64,000 bases of DNA from Apoderus coryli (Eukaryota > Arthropoda > Insecta > Coleoptera > Attelabidae): contig OU452206.1 in the NCBI GenBank assembly GCA_911728435.2, positions 186,001 through 250,000 on the forward strand, written 5' to 3'. Under the pieces are notes generated by a model. The model ran no database searches, was not told where the DNA came from, and saw nothing but the letters and a program-made list of their open reading frames with translations. Of the stretch, positions 43,451 through 53,725 are shown in pieces; positions within the stretch are counted from its first letter, which is position 1; the number at the start of each line of letters is the position of its first letter. The translations under genes and the position numbers were made by a program.

Positions 43451-44925
43451 CTATGTTAAGAGCACAAATTAAAACTCACAAATTAAACATGCCGGTTCGA
43501 CCTATAGTTTGCTACTCTACTTCCCCAGCCGCTAAACTGTCTAAATGGCTAAATTATGTAATCAAGAAACACACAGAGTTCAGGCCACCATATTCAATAA
43601 ATAACTCGATTGAATTGTGCCATAAACTGAAAGATATACACTGCCCGAACAACGCGTTCCTAGTTTCGTTTGACGTTAAAAACCTTTTTCCAAGTGTCCC
43701 ACTTAACGAAAGCATAACTTTAGTCCAAGAACTTCTTTCCACACATTCTTCTCTTAGTAATGATTGCGTCCAAGACATCATTAACCTACTGAATGTTGCG
43801 GTAGACCAAAATTTCTTCCAGTTTAACAATATAATATATAAACAGAACGATGGTCTTGCAATGGGAGCTTCCACTTCGTCACTATTAGCAGAGGTATTCA
43901 TGACTAACCTAGAACAAAAAATATTAAGTCATCCCACTTACGGAAACCACTTCATTACATATTTTCGATATGTTGATGACATTCTAGCAGTCTTCCAAGG
44001 CTCCAATGAAGACTTAAATAATACTCTCGCATTCATGAATACCATACATAACCGTATACAGTTCACCGTAGAGATAGAGAACAATCATAGCCTACCTTTT
44101 CTGGACGTAAGAATCCATCGAAACTCTAACCATTTGTCATACTCGATATACCACAAGAGCACAAGTACAGATGTCACTATACCATTCACTTCGAACCACC
44201 CATATTCTCATAAATTTGCTGCTTTCAATTCATTCTTCTATAGATTGTTCAATATACCAATGTCGCCTCAACACTTTAATGAAGAACTCTCCATTATATA
44301 CCATCTGGCAAAAACCAATGGATATCCAATTGCAACAATTAATAGAATTTACTACAAAAACATAAATAAATTTATACATAAAAATCTAATGGACACCACT
44401 ACTAGAACATTACCTAAATTCTACCCAATTACATATATACACCCATTTTGTATACAACTAAAAAAGATTTACGACCAGTATAACATAAACATATGCTTTC
44501 GTACAAGCAACACTATCAATCTCTCTCTTAACAATAGCAAAGACAAATCTCACTGGTCCTCAAAATCCGGAGTTAAATGTGGAGACCCTAATTGTGCAGC
44601 TGAGTATGTTGGTCAGTCAGGTAGAGCACTCAAAACTAGAATTGACGAACATCACAAAATCATCACTAAAGCAAAATCACAGAACCATACCAACATAAAT
44701 AGCAAATCATCCTTCGCAAACCACATTATAAATTTTAATCATAACTTCGATCCCACAAGAGATGTTACACTTTTACACATATGTAACAAAGGCACGTTGT
44801 TAAACACCCTTGAAATTATGGAGATAACTATTAAAAATAACACACCTTCAATCATTTGCCTTAATGAACAGACTGACTTTACATCTACTAAATTCTTCAA
44901 GTCTCTTTCTATCACAGATAAATAA
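43451..44925 (+). pseudogene. PLE copy E: 5'-truncated, damaged GIY motif
   Basis: Begins at the equivalent of residue 366-367 of the full protein, directly against copy D in opposite orientation. It keeps RT motifs and YVDD but has a private 9-bp deletion near 44573 that removes the Tyr-Ser-Leu of the GVYSL motif. The GIY half of the endonuclease active site is therefore lost while YVG, Arg and Glu remain. Confidence 0.88.
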
Positions 44926-45830
44926 CTTATGCATCTCAGTCGAACCTCCATCTGTAACATTAACACATAAACATAATTTATAATAAAACAATAAACAAGA
45001 ACGTATAATTACATGTAACATCCTCTCATAATAGATTATAACATGATGATGCTATTACGGTCACGTATATCAACATTTAAATATAACTTAGAGATGCTTG
45101 ATTGGTTGCATATCGGCATTGTGTTTGTTTATTGAATGTATAACCATTGTCAAAGACATCTATGAATAAATTTGTAGAACTAATCGTTTACTATACCACA
45201 AAAGATAACTGTAATAACAAATATAAACTTGTGCTTCCTGTATAGATTGTAGTTTTCTAGATAACATATACATATTGTTAATGTTGAAGTCTGCAAAATA
45301 AGACAGCGCTCAAAACAACAAATTCATATAGTTATTTATTTAATTATACCTCCACCCACTAGAGGGATCAACATACATACCACCAATTTTGAATATTATT
45401 ATTATTAACAATCGAAATATCAACCATTTTGTCTATCAGGTACTGCGTAGAAAGACAGACCACAACTTTGTTAAAAAATTCTATTCTGCAATGATCACAA
45501 AAAAGAAAAACCAGATATAACATATGTTAACATGATTTTATTTTAATAACATTAACAAAAATTTTTTCCTCAAAATGGTGAGTTATTTAATTACAACAAC
45601 GTAACTACATTATAACAAAAAAGGTCCTTTTTCAGACTTCAACACATTACTCTCAACCTAGTCATATGTAATATTTGCAAATACAATTTTCTCTCGAAAT
45701 TTACCACTGATGATGAAGCTAGTGAGCTTCGAAACATGTTTGGATGTAACACATTGAGTGTAACGTATTAAATTGATTTTGTGGAGTCAGACTTTTATTT
45801 CCTACTACAATACATTCACTCCACTTCAGA
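44926..45830 (+). repeat. PLE pseudo-LTR between copies E and F
   Basis: Full 905 bp. The hammerhead-like core (CTGATGA 45707-45713, a GAAGC/GCTTC stem, then GAAAC 45731-45735) lies about 100 bp before the ORF. A candidate intron runs from GTGAGT at 45578 to CAG at 45827-45829, one base before the ATG. Confidence 0.75.
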
Positions 45831-48410
45831 ATGGACTACTTCTTTAAAATAAATAATGCTAGTCAAGCTACTTTAGTCCGAGAATACGAGAAATTGTCAA
45901 TCCAAAGAAAATATGTGAAACTGGACATCTACTTCAACTGCAAATGTAAAAATAACGGGCTAACACCTAGATATATACAAATTAGAACCAAGAACAGCTC
46001 TCCATCCGCCCAAAAAGCAATTGAGACAGCCAAACGAACATGGTTGAGAGAAGAAATAAAACAACTACACAGAAAACAGAGTATGATCGATATGAAACTT
46101 CATTACGTTACAATGGCACTAGTTAAGGAACTACATCAACTTGAATGGGACGCACTACAAATGAAAATCCGTGATATTGTACATCAAAAAGGTACCGTTA
46201 AAGAAAATAGATTACAATACAAATTTGAATCTCTTAAAACTAGAACTTATACTAATCAACCCACTAATTATAGACATTTAGTTTATGACAACAATGATTT
46301 ACAGGACAATGTATCATTCGACGACAATAATATACCATTTGATAACCAAAATTTTAATGAACAATTCCCTCATAATATCGTACACAATAACTTTCAATTC
46401 CATACTCGAACACTTAACCTTTCCAACACTACATTCTCTAACCAAGAATTGAATCTTCTCGATAAAGGTCTAAAATATAATATACACAATAATTTAAACA
46501 ATAAAAGTCTTAAAATCATAGCCGCAGAATGCGAAACTATCCTAGAAATAACAAATCCCCCTGAAAAAGAAATTATACACGCTAATGTTTCTAAACTTTT
46601 GAATGACACATATAAGAATCACACAAACACTAATAACTTAAAGTCACAAGAAACAAAAATTATTAAAAATATCAAAACTAAATTATCCGAGAATAATTTA
46701 ATCCTGAGTAAAAGCGATAAAAGCAACTGTACGGTCATCTGTGATAAAGACACATATATCACTAAAGTTAATGATTTTCTTAATACACCAGACTTCTCTA
46801 TATTACAGACAAACCCACTCAATAATTATCAAACAAAACTTAGAAAAACAATAGAGGCGGCGAAAAATACATTGTCCGAATTACATACTAACAAATATAA
46901 ACTAATTAATATGAACCCACAGATACCTATGTTAAGAGCACAAATTAAAACTCACAAATTAAACATGCCGGTTCGACCTATAGTTTGCTACTCTACTTCC
47001 CCAGCAGCTAAACTGTCTAAATGGCTAAATTATGTAATCAAGAAACACACAGAGTTCAGGCCACCATATTCAATAAATAACTCGATTGAATTGTGCCATA
47101 AACTGAAAGATATACACTGCCCGAACAACGCGTTCCTAGTTTCGTTTGACGTTAAAAACCTTTTTCCAAGTGTCCCACTTAACGAAAGCATAACTTTAGT
47201 CCAAGAACTTCTTTCCACACATTCTTCTCTTAGTAATGATTGCGTCCAAGACATCATTAACCTACTGAATGTTGCGGTAGACCAAAATTTCTTCCAGTTT
47301 AACAATATAATATATAAACAGAACGATGGTCTTGCAATGGGAGCTTCCACTTCGTCACTATTAGCAGAGGTATTCATGACTAACCTAGAACAAAAAATAT
47401 TAAGTCATCCCACTTACGGAAACCACTTCATTACATATTTTCGATATGTTGATGACATTCTAGCAGTCTTCCAAGGCTCCAATGAAGACTTAAATAATAC
47501 TCTCGCATTCATGAATACCATACATAACCGTATACAGTTCACCGTAGAGATAGAGAACAATCATAGCCTACCTTTTCTGGACGTAAGAATCCATCGAAAC
47601 TCTAACCATTTGTCATACTCGATATACCACAAGAGCACAAGTACAGATGTCACTATACCATTCACTTCGAACCACCCATATTCTCATAAATTTGCTGCTT
47701 TCAATTCATTCTTCTATAGATTGTTCAATATACCAATGTCGCCTCAACACTTTAATGAAGAACTCTCCATTATATACCATCTGGCAAAAACCAATGGATA
47801 TCCAATTGCAACAATTAATAGAATTTACTACAAAAACATAAATAAATTTATACATAAAAATCTAATGGACACCACTACTAGAACATTACCTAAATTCTAC
47901 CCAATTACATATATACACCCATTTTGTATACAACTAAAAAAGATTTACGACCAGTATAACATAAACATATGCTTTCGTACAAGCAACACTATCAATCTCT
48001 CTCTTAACAATAGCAAAGACAAATCTCACTGGTCCTCAAAATCCGGAGTGTATTCTCTTAAATGTGGAGACCCTAATTGTGCAGCTGAGTATGTTGGTCA
48101 GTCAGGTAGAGCACTCAAAACTAGAATTGACGAACATCACAAAATCATCACTAAAGCAAAATCACAGAACCATACCAACATAAATAGCAAATCATCCTTC
48201 GCAAACCACATTATAAATTTTAATCATAACTTCGATCCCACAAGAGATGTTACACTTTTACACATATGTAACAAAGGCACGTTGTTAAACACCCTTGAAA
48301 TTATGGAGATAACTATTAAAAATAACACACCTTCAATCATTTGCCTTAATGAACAGACTGACTTTACATCTACTAAATTCTTCAAGTCTCTTTCTATCAC
48401 AGATAAATAA
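45831..48410 (+). CDS. PLE copy F: RT with GIY-YIG endonuclease
   Basis: Intact 859-codon ORF identical in predicted protein to copies B and C, in opposite orientation. It is a good reference copy of the element. Confidence 0.92.
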   Translation: MDYFFKINNASQATLVREYEKLSIQRKYVKLDIYFNCKCKNNGLTPRYIQIRTKNSSPSAQKAIETAKRTWLREEIKQLHRKQSMIDMKLHYVTMALVKELHQLEWDALQMKIRDIVHQKGTVKENRLQYKFESLKTRTYTNQPTNYRHLVYDNNDLQDNVSFDDNNIPFDNQNFNEQFPHNIVHNNFQFHTRTLNLSNTTFSNQELNLLDKGLKYNIHNNLNNKSLKIIAAECETILEITNPPEKEIIHANVSKLLNDTYKNHTNTNNLKSQETKIIKNIKTKLSENNLILSKSDKSNCTVICDKDTYITKVNDFLNTPDFSILQTNPLNNYQTKLRKTIEAAKNTLSELHTNKYKLINMNPQIPMLRAQIKTHKLNMPVRPIVCYSTSPAAKLSKWLNYVIKKHTEFRPPYSINNSIELCHKLKDIHCPNNAFLVSFDVKNLFPSVPLNESITLVQELLSTHSSLSNDCVQDIINLLNVAVDQNFFQFNNIIYKQNDGLAMGASTSSLLAEVFMTNLEQKILSHPTYGNHFITYFRYVDDILAVFQGSNEDLNNTLAFMNTIHNRIQFTVEIENNHSLPFLDVRIHRNSNHLSYSIYHKSTSTDVTIPFTSNHPYSHKFAAFNSFFYRLFNIPMSPQHFNEELSIIYHLAKTNGYPIATINRIYYKNINKFIHKNLMDTTTRTLPKFYPITYIHPFCIQLKKIYDQYNINICFRTSNTINLSLNNSKDKSHWSSKSGVYSLKCGDPNCAAEYVGQSGRALKTRIDEHHKIITKAKSQNHTNINSKSSFANHIINFNHNFDPTRDVTLLHICNKGTLLNTLEIMEITIKNNTPSIICLNEQTDFTSTKFFKSLSITDK

Positions 48411-49315
48411 CTTATGCATCTCAGTCGAACCTCCATCTGTAACATTAACACATAAACATAATTTATAATAAAACAATAAACAAGAACGTATAATTACATG
48501 TAACATCCTCTCATAATAGATTATAACATGATGATGCTATTACGGTCACGTATATCAACATTTAAATATAACTTAGAGATGCTTGATTGGTTGCATATCG
48601 GCATTGTGTTTGTTTATTGAATGTATAACCATTGTCAAAGACATCTATGAATAAATTTGTAGAACTAATCGTTTACTATACCACAAAAGATAACTGTAAT
48701 AACAAATATAAATTTGTGCTTCCTGTATAGATTGTAGTTTTCTAGATAACATATACATATTGTTAATGTTGAAGTCTGCAAAATAAGACAGCGCTCAAAA
48801 CAACAAATTCATATAGTTATTTATTTAATTATACCTCCACCCACTAGAGGGATCAACATACATACCACCAATTTTGAATATTATTATTATTAACAATCGA
48901 AATATCAACCATTTTGTCTATCAGGTACTGCGTAGAAAGACAGACCACAACTTTGTTAAAAAATTCTATTCTGCAATGATCACAAAAAAGAAAAACCAGA
49001 TATAACATATGTTAACATGATTTTATTTTAATAACATTAACAAAAATTTTTTCCTCAAAATGGTGAGTTATTTAATTACAACAACGTAACTACATTATAA
49101 CAAAAAAGGTCCTTTTTCAGACTTCAACACATTACTCTCAACCTAGTCATATGTAATATTTGCAAATACAATTTTCTCTCGAAATTTACCACTGATGATG
49201 AAGCTAGTGAGCTTCGAAACATGTTTGGATGTAACACATTGAGTGTAACGTATTAAATTGATTTTGTGGAGTCAGACTTTTATTTCCTACTACAATACAT
49301 TCACTCCACTTGAGA
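48411..49315 (+). repeat. PLE pseudo-LTR between copies F and G
   Basis: Full-length; hammerhead-like core with CTGATGA at 49192-49198. The base pattern just before the ATG is CTTGAG instead of CTTCAG, which weakens the candidate intron acceptor. Confidence 0.75.
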
Positions 49316-51895
49316 ATGGACTACTTCTTTAAAATAAATAATGCTAGTCAAGCTACTTTAGTCCGAGAATACGAGAAATTGTCAATCCAAAGAAAATATG
49401 TGAAACTGGACATCTACTTCAACTGCAAATGTAAAAATAACGGGCTAACACCTAGATATATACAAATTAGAACCAAGAACAGCTCTCCATCCGCCCAAAA
49501 AGCAATTGAGACAGCCAAACGAACATGGTTGAGAGAAGAAATAAAACAACTACACAGAAAACAGAGTATGATCGATATGAAACTTCATTACGTTACAATG
49601 GCACTAGTTAAGGAACTACATCAACTTGAATGGGACGCACTACAAATGAAAATCCGTGATATTGTACATCAAAAAGGTACCGTTAAAGAAAATAGATTAC
49701 AATACAAATTTGAATCTCTTAAAACTAGAACTTATACTAATCAACCCACTAATTATAGACATTTAGTTTATGACAACAATGATTTACAGGACAATGTATC
49801 ATTCGACGACAATAATATACCATTTGATAACCAAAATTTTAATGAACAATTCCCTCATAATATCGTACACAATAACTTTCAATTCCATACTCGAACACTT
49901 AACCTTTCCAACACTACATTCTCTAACCAAGAATTGAATCTTCTCGATAAAGGTCTAAAATATAATATACACAATAATTTAAACAATAAAAGTCTTAAAA
50001 TCATAGCCGCAGAATGCGAAACTATCCTAGAAATAACAAATCCCCCTGAAAAAGAAATTATACACGCTAATGTTTCTAAACTTTTGAATGACACATATAA
50101 GAATCACACAAACACTAATAACTTAAAGTCACAAGAAACAAAAATTATTAAAAATATCAAAACTAAATTATCCGAGAATAATTTAATCCTGAGTAAAAGC
50201 GATAAAAGCAACTGTACGGTCATCTGTGATAAAGACACATATATCACTAAAGTTAATGATTTTCTTAATACACCAGACTTCTCTATATTACAGACAAACC
50301 CACTCAATAATTATCAAACAAAACTTAGAAAAACAATAGAGGCGGCGAAAAATACATTGTCCGAATTACATACTAACAAATATAAACTAATTAATATGAA
50401 CCCACAGATACCTATGTTAAGAGCACAAATTAAAACTCACAAATTAAACATGCCGGTTCGACCTATAGTTTGCTACTCTACTTCCCCAGCAGCTAAACTG
50501 TCTAAATGGCTAAATTATGTAATCAAGAAACACACAGAGTTCAGGCCACCATATTCAATAAATAACTCGATTGAATTGTGCCATAAACTGAAAGATATAC
50601 ACTGCCCGAACAACGCGTTCCTAGTTTCGTTTGACGTTAAAAACCTTTTTCCAAGTGTCCCACTTAACGAAAGCATAACTTTAGTCCAAGAACTTCTTTC
50701 CACACATTCTTCTCTTAGTAATGATTGCGTCCAAGACATCATTAACCTACTGAATGTTGCGGTAGACCAAAATTTCTTCCAGTTTAACAATATAATATAT
50801 AAACAGAACGATGGTCTTGCAATGGGAGCTTCCACTTCGTCACTATTAGCAGAGGTATTCATGACTAACCTAGAACAAAAAATATTAAGTCATCCCACTT
50901 ACGGAAACCACTTCATTACATATTTTCGATATGTTGATGACATTCTAGCAGTCTTCCAAGGCTCCAATGAAGACTTAAATAATACTCTCGCATTCATGAA
51001 TACCATACATAACCGTATACAGTTCACCGTAGAGATAGAGAACAATCATAGCCTACCTTTTCTGGACGTAAGAATCCATCGAAACTCTAACCATTTATCA
51101 TACTCGATATACCACAAGAGCACAAGTACAGATGTCACTATACCATTCACTTCGAACCACCCATATTCTCATAAATTTGCTGCTTTCAATTCATTCTTCT
51201 ATAGATTGTTCAATATACCAATGTCGCCTCAACACTTTAATGAAGAACTCTCCATTATATACCATCTGGCAAAAACCAATGGATATCCAATTGCAACAAT
51301 TAATAGAATTTACTACAAAAACATAAATAAATTTATACATAAAAATCTAATGGACACCACTACTAGAACATTACCTAAATTCTACCCAATTACATATATA
51401 CACCCATTTTGTATACAACTAAAAAAGATTTACGACCAGTATAACATAAACATATGCTTTCGTACAAGCAACACTATCAATCTCTCTCTTAACAATAGCA
51501 AAGACAAATCTCACTGGTCCTCAAAATCCGGAGTGTATTCTCTTAAATGTGGAGACCCTAATTGTGCGGCTGAGTATGTTGGTCAGTCAGGTAGAGCACT
51601 CAAAACTAGAATTGACGAACATCACAAAATCATCACTAAAGCAAAATCACAGAACCATACCAACATAAATAGCAAATCATCCTTCGCAAACCACATTATA
51701 AATTTTAATCATAACTTCGATCCCACAAGAGATGTTACACTTTTACACATATGTAACAAAGGCACGTTGTTAAACACCCTTGAAATTATGGAGATAACTA
51801 TTAAAAATAACACACCTTCAATCATTTGCCTTAATGAACAGACTGACTTTACATCTACTAAATTCTTCAAGTCTCTTTCTATCACAGATAAATAA
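49316..51895 (+). CDS. PLE copy G: RT with GIY-YIG endonuclease
   Basis: Intact 859-codon ORF. I start it at ATG 49316; the frame opens slightly earlier only because of the substitution at the acceptor-like site. The predicted protein equals copy F; silent changes occur near 51098 and 51568. Confidence 0.92.
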   Translation: MDYFFKINNASQATLVREYEKLSIQRKYVKLDIYFNCKCKNNGLTPRYIQIRTKNSSPSAQKAIETAKRTWLREEIKQLHRKQSMIDMKLHYVTMALVKELHQLEWDALQMKIRDIVHQKGTVKENRLQYKFESLKTRTYTNQPTNYRHLVYDNNDLQDNVSFDDNNIPFDNQNFNEQFPHNIVHNNFQFHTRTLNLSNTTFSNQELNLLDKGLKYNIHNNLNNKSLKIIAAECETILEITNPPEKEIIHANVSKLLNDTYKNHTNTNNLKSQETKIIKNIKTKLSENNLILSKSDKSNCTVICDKDTYITKVNDFLNTPDFSILQTNPLNNYQTKLRKTIEAAKNTLSELHTNKYKLINMNPQIPMLRAQIKTHKLNMPVRPIVCYSTSPAAKLSKWLNYVIKKHTEFRPPYSINNSIELCHKLKDIHCPNNAFLVSFDVKNLFPSVPLNESITLVQELLSTHSSLSNDCVQDIINLLNVAVDQNFFQFNNIIYKQNDGLAMGASTSSLLAEVFMTNLEQKILSHPTYGNHFITYFRYVDDILAVFQGSNEDLNNTLAFMNTIHNRIQFTVEIENNHSLPFLDVRIHRNSNHLSYSIYHKSTSTDVTIPFTSNHPYSHKFAAFNSFFYRLFNIPMSPQHFNEELSIIYHLAKTNGYPIATINRIYYKNINKFIHKNLMDTTTRTLPKFYPITYIHPFCIQLKKIYDQYNINICFRTSNTINLSLNNSKDKSHWSSKSGVYSLKCGDPNCAAEYVGQSGRALKTRIDEHHKIITKAKSQNHTNINSKSSFANHIINFNHNFDPTRDVTLLHICNKGTLLNTLEIMEITIKNNTPSIICLNEQTDFTSTKFFKSLSITDK

Positions 51896-52778
51896 CTTAT
51901 GCATCTCAGTCGAACCTCCATCTGTAACATTAACACATAAACATAATTTATAATAAAACAATAAACAAGAACGTATAATTACATGTAACATCCTCTCATA
52001 ATAGATTATAACATGATGATGCTATTACGGTCACGTATATCAACATTTAAATATAACTTAGAGATGCTTGATTGGTTGCATATCGGCATTGTGTTTGTTT
52101 ATTGAATGTATAACCATTGTCAAAGACATCTATGAATAAATTTGTAGAACTAATCGTTTACTATACCACAAAAGATAACTGTAATAACAAATATAAACTT
52201 GTGCTTCCTGTATAGATTGTAGTTTTCTAGATAACATATACATATTGTTAATGTTGAAGTCTGCAAAATAAGACAGCGCTCAAAACAACAAATTCATATA
52301 GTTATTTATTTAATTATACCTCCATCCACTAGAGGGATCAACATACATACCACCAATTTTGAATATTATTATTATTAACAATCGAAATATCAACCATTTT
52401 GTCTATCAGGTACTGCGTAGAAAGACAGACCACAACTTTGTTAAAAAATTCTATTCTGCAATGATCACAAAAAAGAAAAACCAGATATAACATATGTTAA
52501 CATGATTTTATTTTAATAACATTAACAAAAATTTTTTCCTCAAAATGGTGAGTTATTTAATTACAACAACGTAACTACATTATAACAAAAAAGGTCCTTT
52601 TTCAGACTTCAACACATTACTCTCAACCTAGTCATATGTAATATTTGCAAATACAATTTTCTCTCGAAATTTACCACTGATGATGAAGCTAGTGAGCTTC
52701 GAAACATGTTTGGATGTAACACATTGAGTGTAACGTATTAAATTGATTTTGTGGAGTCAGACTTTTATTTCCTACTAC
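51896..52778 (+). repeat. PLE 3' pseudo-LTR, right end of array
   Basis: Contains the hammerhead-like core (CTGATGA at 52677-52683) and stops at CCTACTAC, 22 bp short of where the next ORF would start. The target-site duplication follows immediately. Confidence 0.75.
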
Positions 52779-52790
52779 TATTATGAATAT
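52779..52790. repeat. 12-bp target-site duplication, right
   Basis: TATTATGAATAT, identical to 30429-30440. Confidence 0.8.
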
Positions 52791-53725
52791 GTTGAAAAAA
52801 AAATTAAGAAATTTATTACCTTGGGATTTCAACTGTTCATACATTTTGGAAGGATGTATTATCTACATGGAATAACTTATTGTATTATTTCTATGATGAT
52901 ATATGATGTCGAGGATACCTTCTTCATTGAATTTGCTTTGTATAGGTATTGATCAAGTTTTTGAAATATTGCCGAATACTGTTAAAAAGCTATATTATAT
53001 GTATGTTGGAAAAATTGTGTATATTTAGTAAAATATTATTACCATATATTATTATGTACTATCCTTTGAACTCCATTTTACAAATATGTGATTGAATAAG
53101 TTGAGTGAAATTAATGAATATATTTTGAAAGAACCATACTATATTATTTGTATGTAAATGTAAATTTCGTTTGTTGAACATAATTGTATTTAGATGGTTT
53201 TTTACAGTATAATAAAATTTAAAACTAACTCTAATGTTATAGAATAATTTAATTAACAAATATTGAAAATTTAAGAATCATGTGAAAGTTAAAAATAGTT
53301 TTACAAAGATATATGAATTTTTTTATTAACTTTTTTGCATTTCAATTAATTTATTATTGAAATAGAAGAAAAAAATAAAAATTATAATTCTATGGTTGGA
53401 TGGCAACATTATCAATGTTGATTTTTTGGTACTTTGAAGCGCCAAAATAAGTATAAAAAACAAATACAAATTTGAAATAATTATGCTTGGAACATAATAT
53501 TGAAACAGAAAAATACATCCATTTGGTTTTGTCATTTGGTAGATTTTATTTATCAAAATAAATATTTTTAATTAGGATTGTCATTCAACCATAGAATTAT
53601 AATTTCGAAGTTTACAATAATAATATGAAACAATTATTTGAGGAGGACAAAAAAGCACAACTCAATAATGACAACATAATGTATATTAATCAGTAGAGGC
53701 CCAACTTAATGCTGAACTCAATATT
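52791..53725. repeat. Satellite remainder and spacer
   Basis: Resumes the interrupted satellite unit (TACCTTGGGATTTCAACTG near 52817; CTTCTTCATTGAATTTGCTTTG near 52919) and a further faint unit near 53030. From about 53060 to 53640 it is plain AT-rich sequence without genes. From about 53640 a second repeat family begins (CTCAATAATG.CAACATAATGTA), which recurs at 56915. Confidence 0.5.

Larger units (their letters stand above)
30441..52778. mobile_element. Penelope-like element palindromic array, seven copies
   Basis: Seven PLE units in two opposed head-to-tail runs. Copies A-D read leftward (30441-43450) and copies E-G read rightward (43451-52778). ORF-to-ORF spacing is 3485 bp everywhere except A-B (3273 bp, a 212-bp deletion). 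Both outer ends are PLE 3' sequence: the left end corresponds to a point 42 bp further into the unit than the right end. Both copies at the centre are 5'-truncated. Units B-G are almost identical. Penelope-like elements are known for tandem and inverted copies with pseudo-LTRs, but seven units inside one target-site duplication is unusual. Confidence 0.9.

Noticed and set aside
49310..49315. Two extra N-terminal codons for PLE copy G
   Set aside because: They require a TTG start created by a private substitution; the ATG at 49316 matches all other copies.
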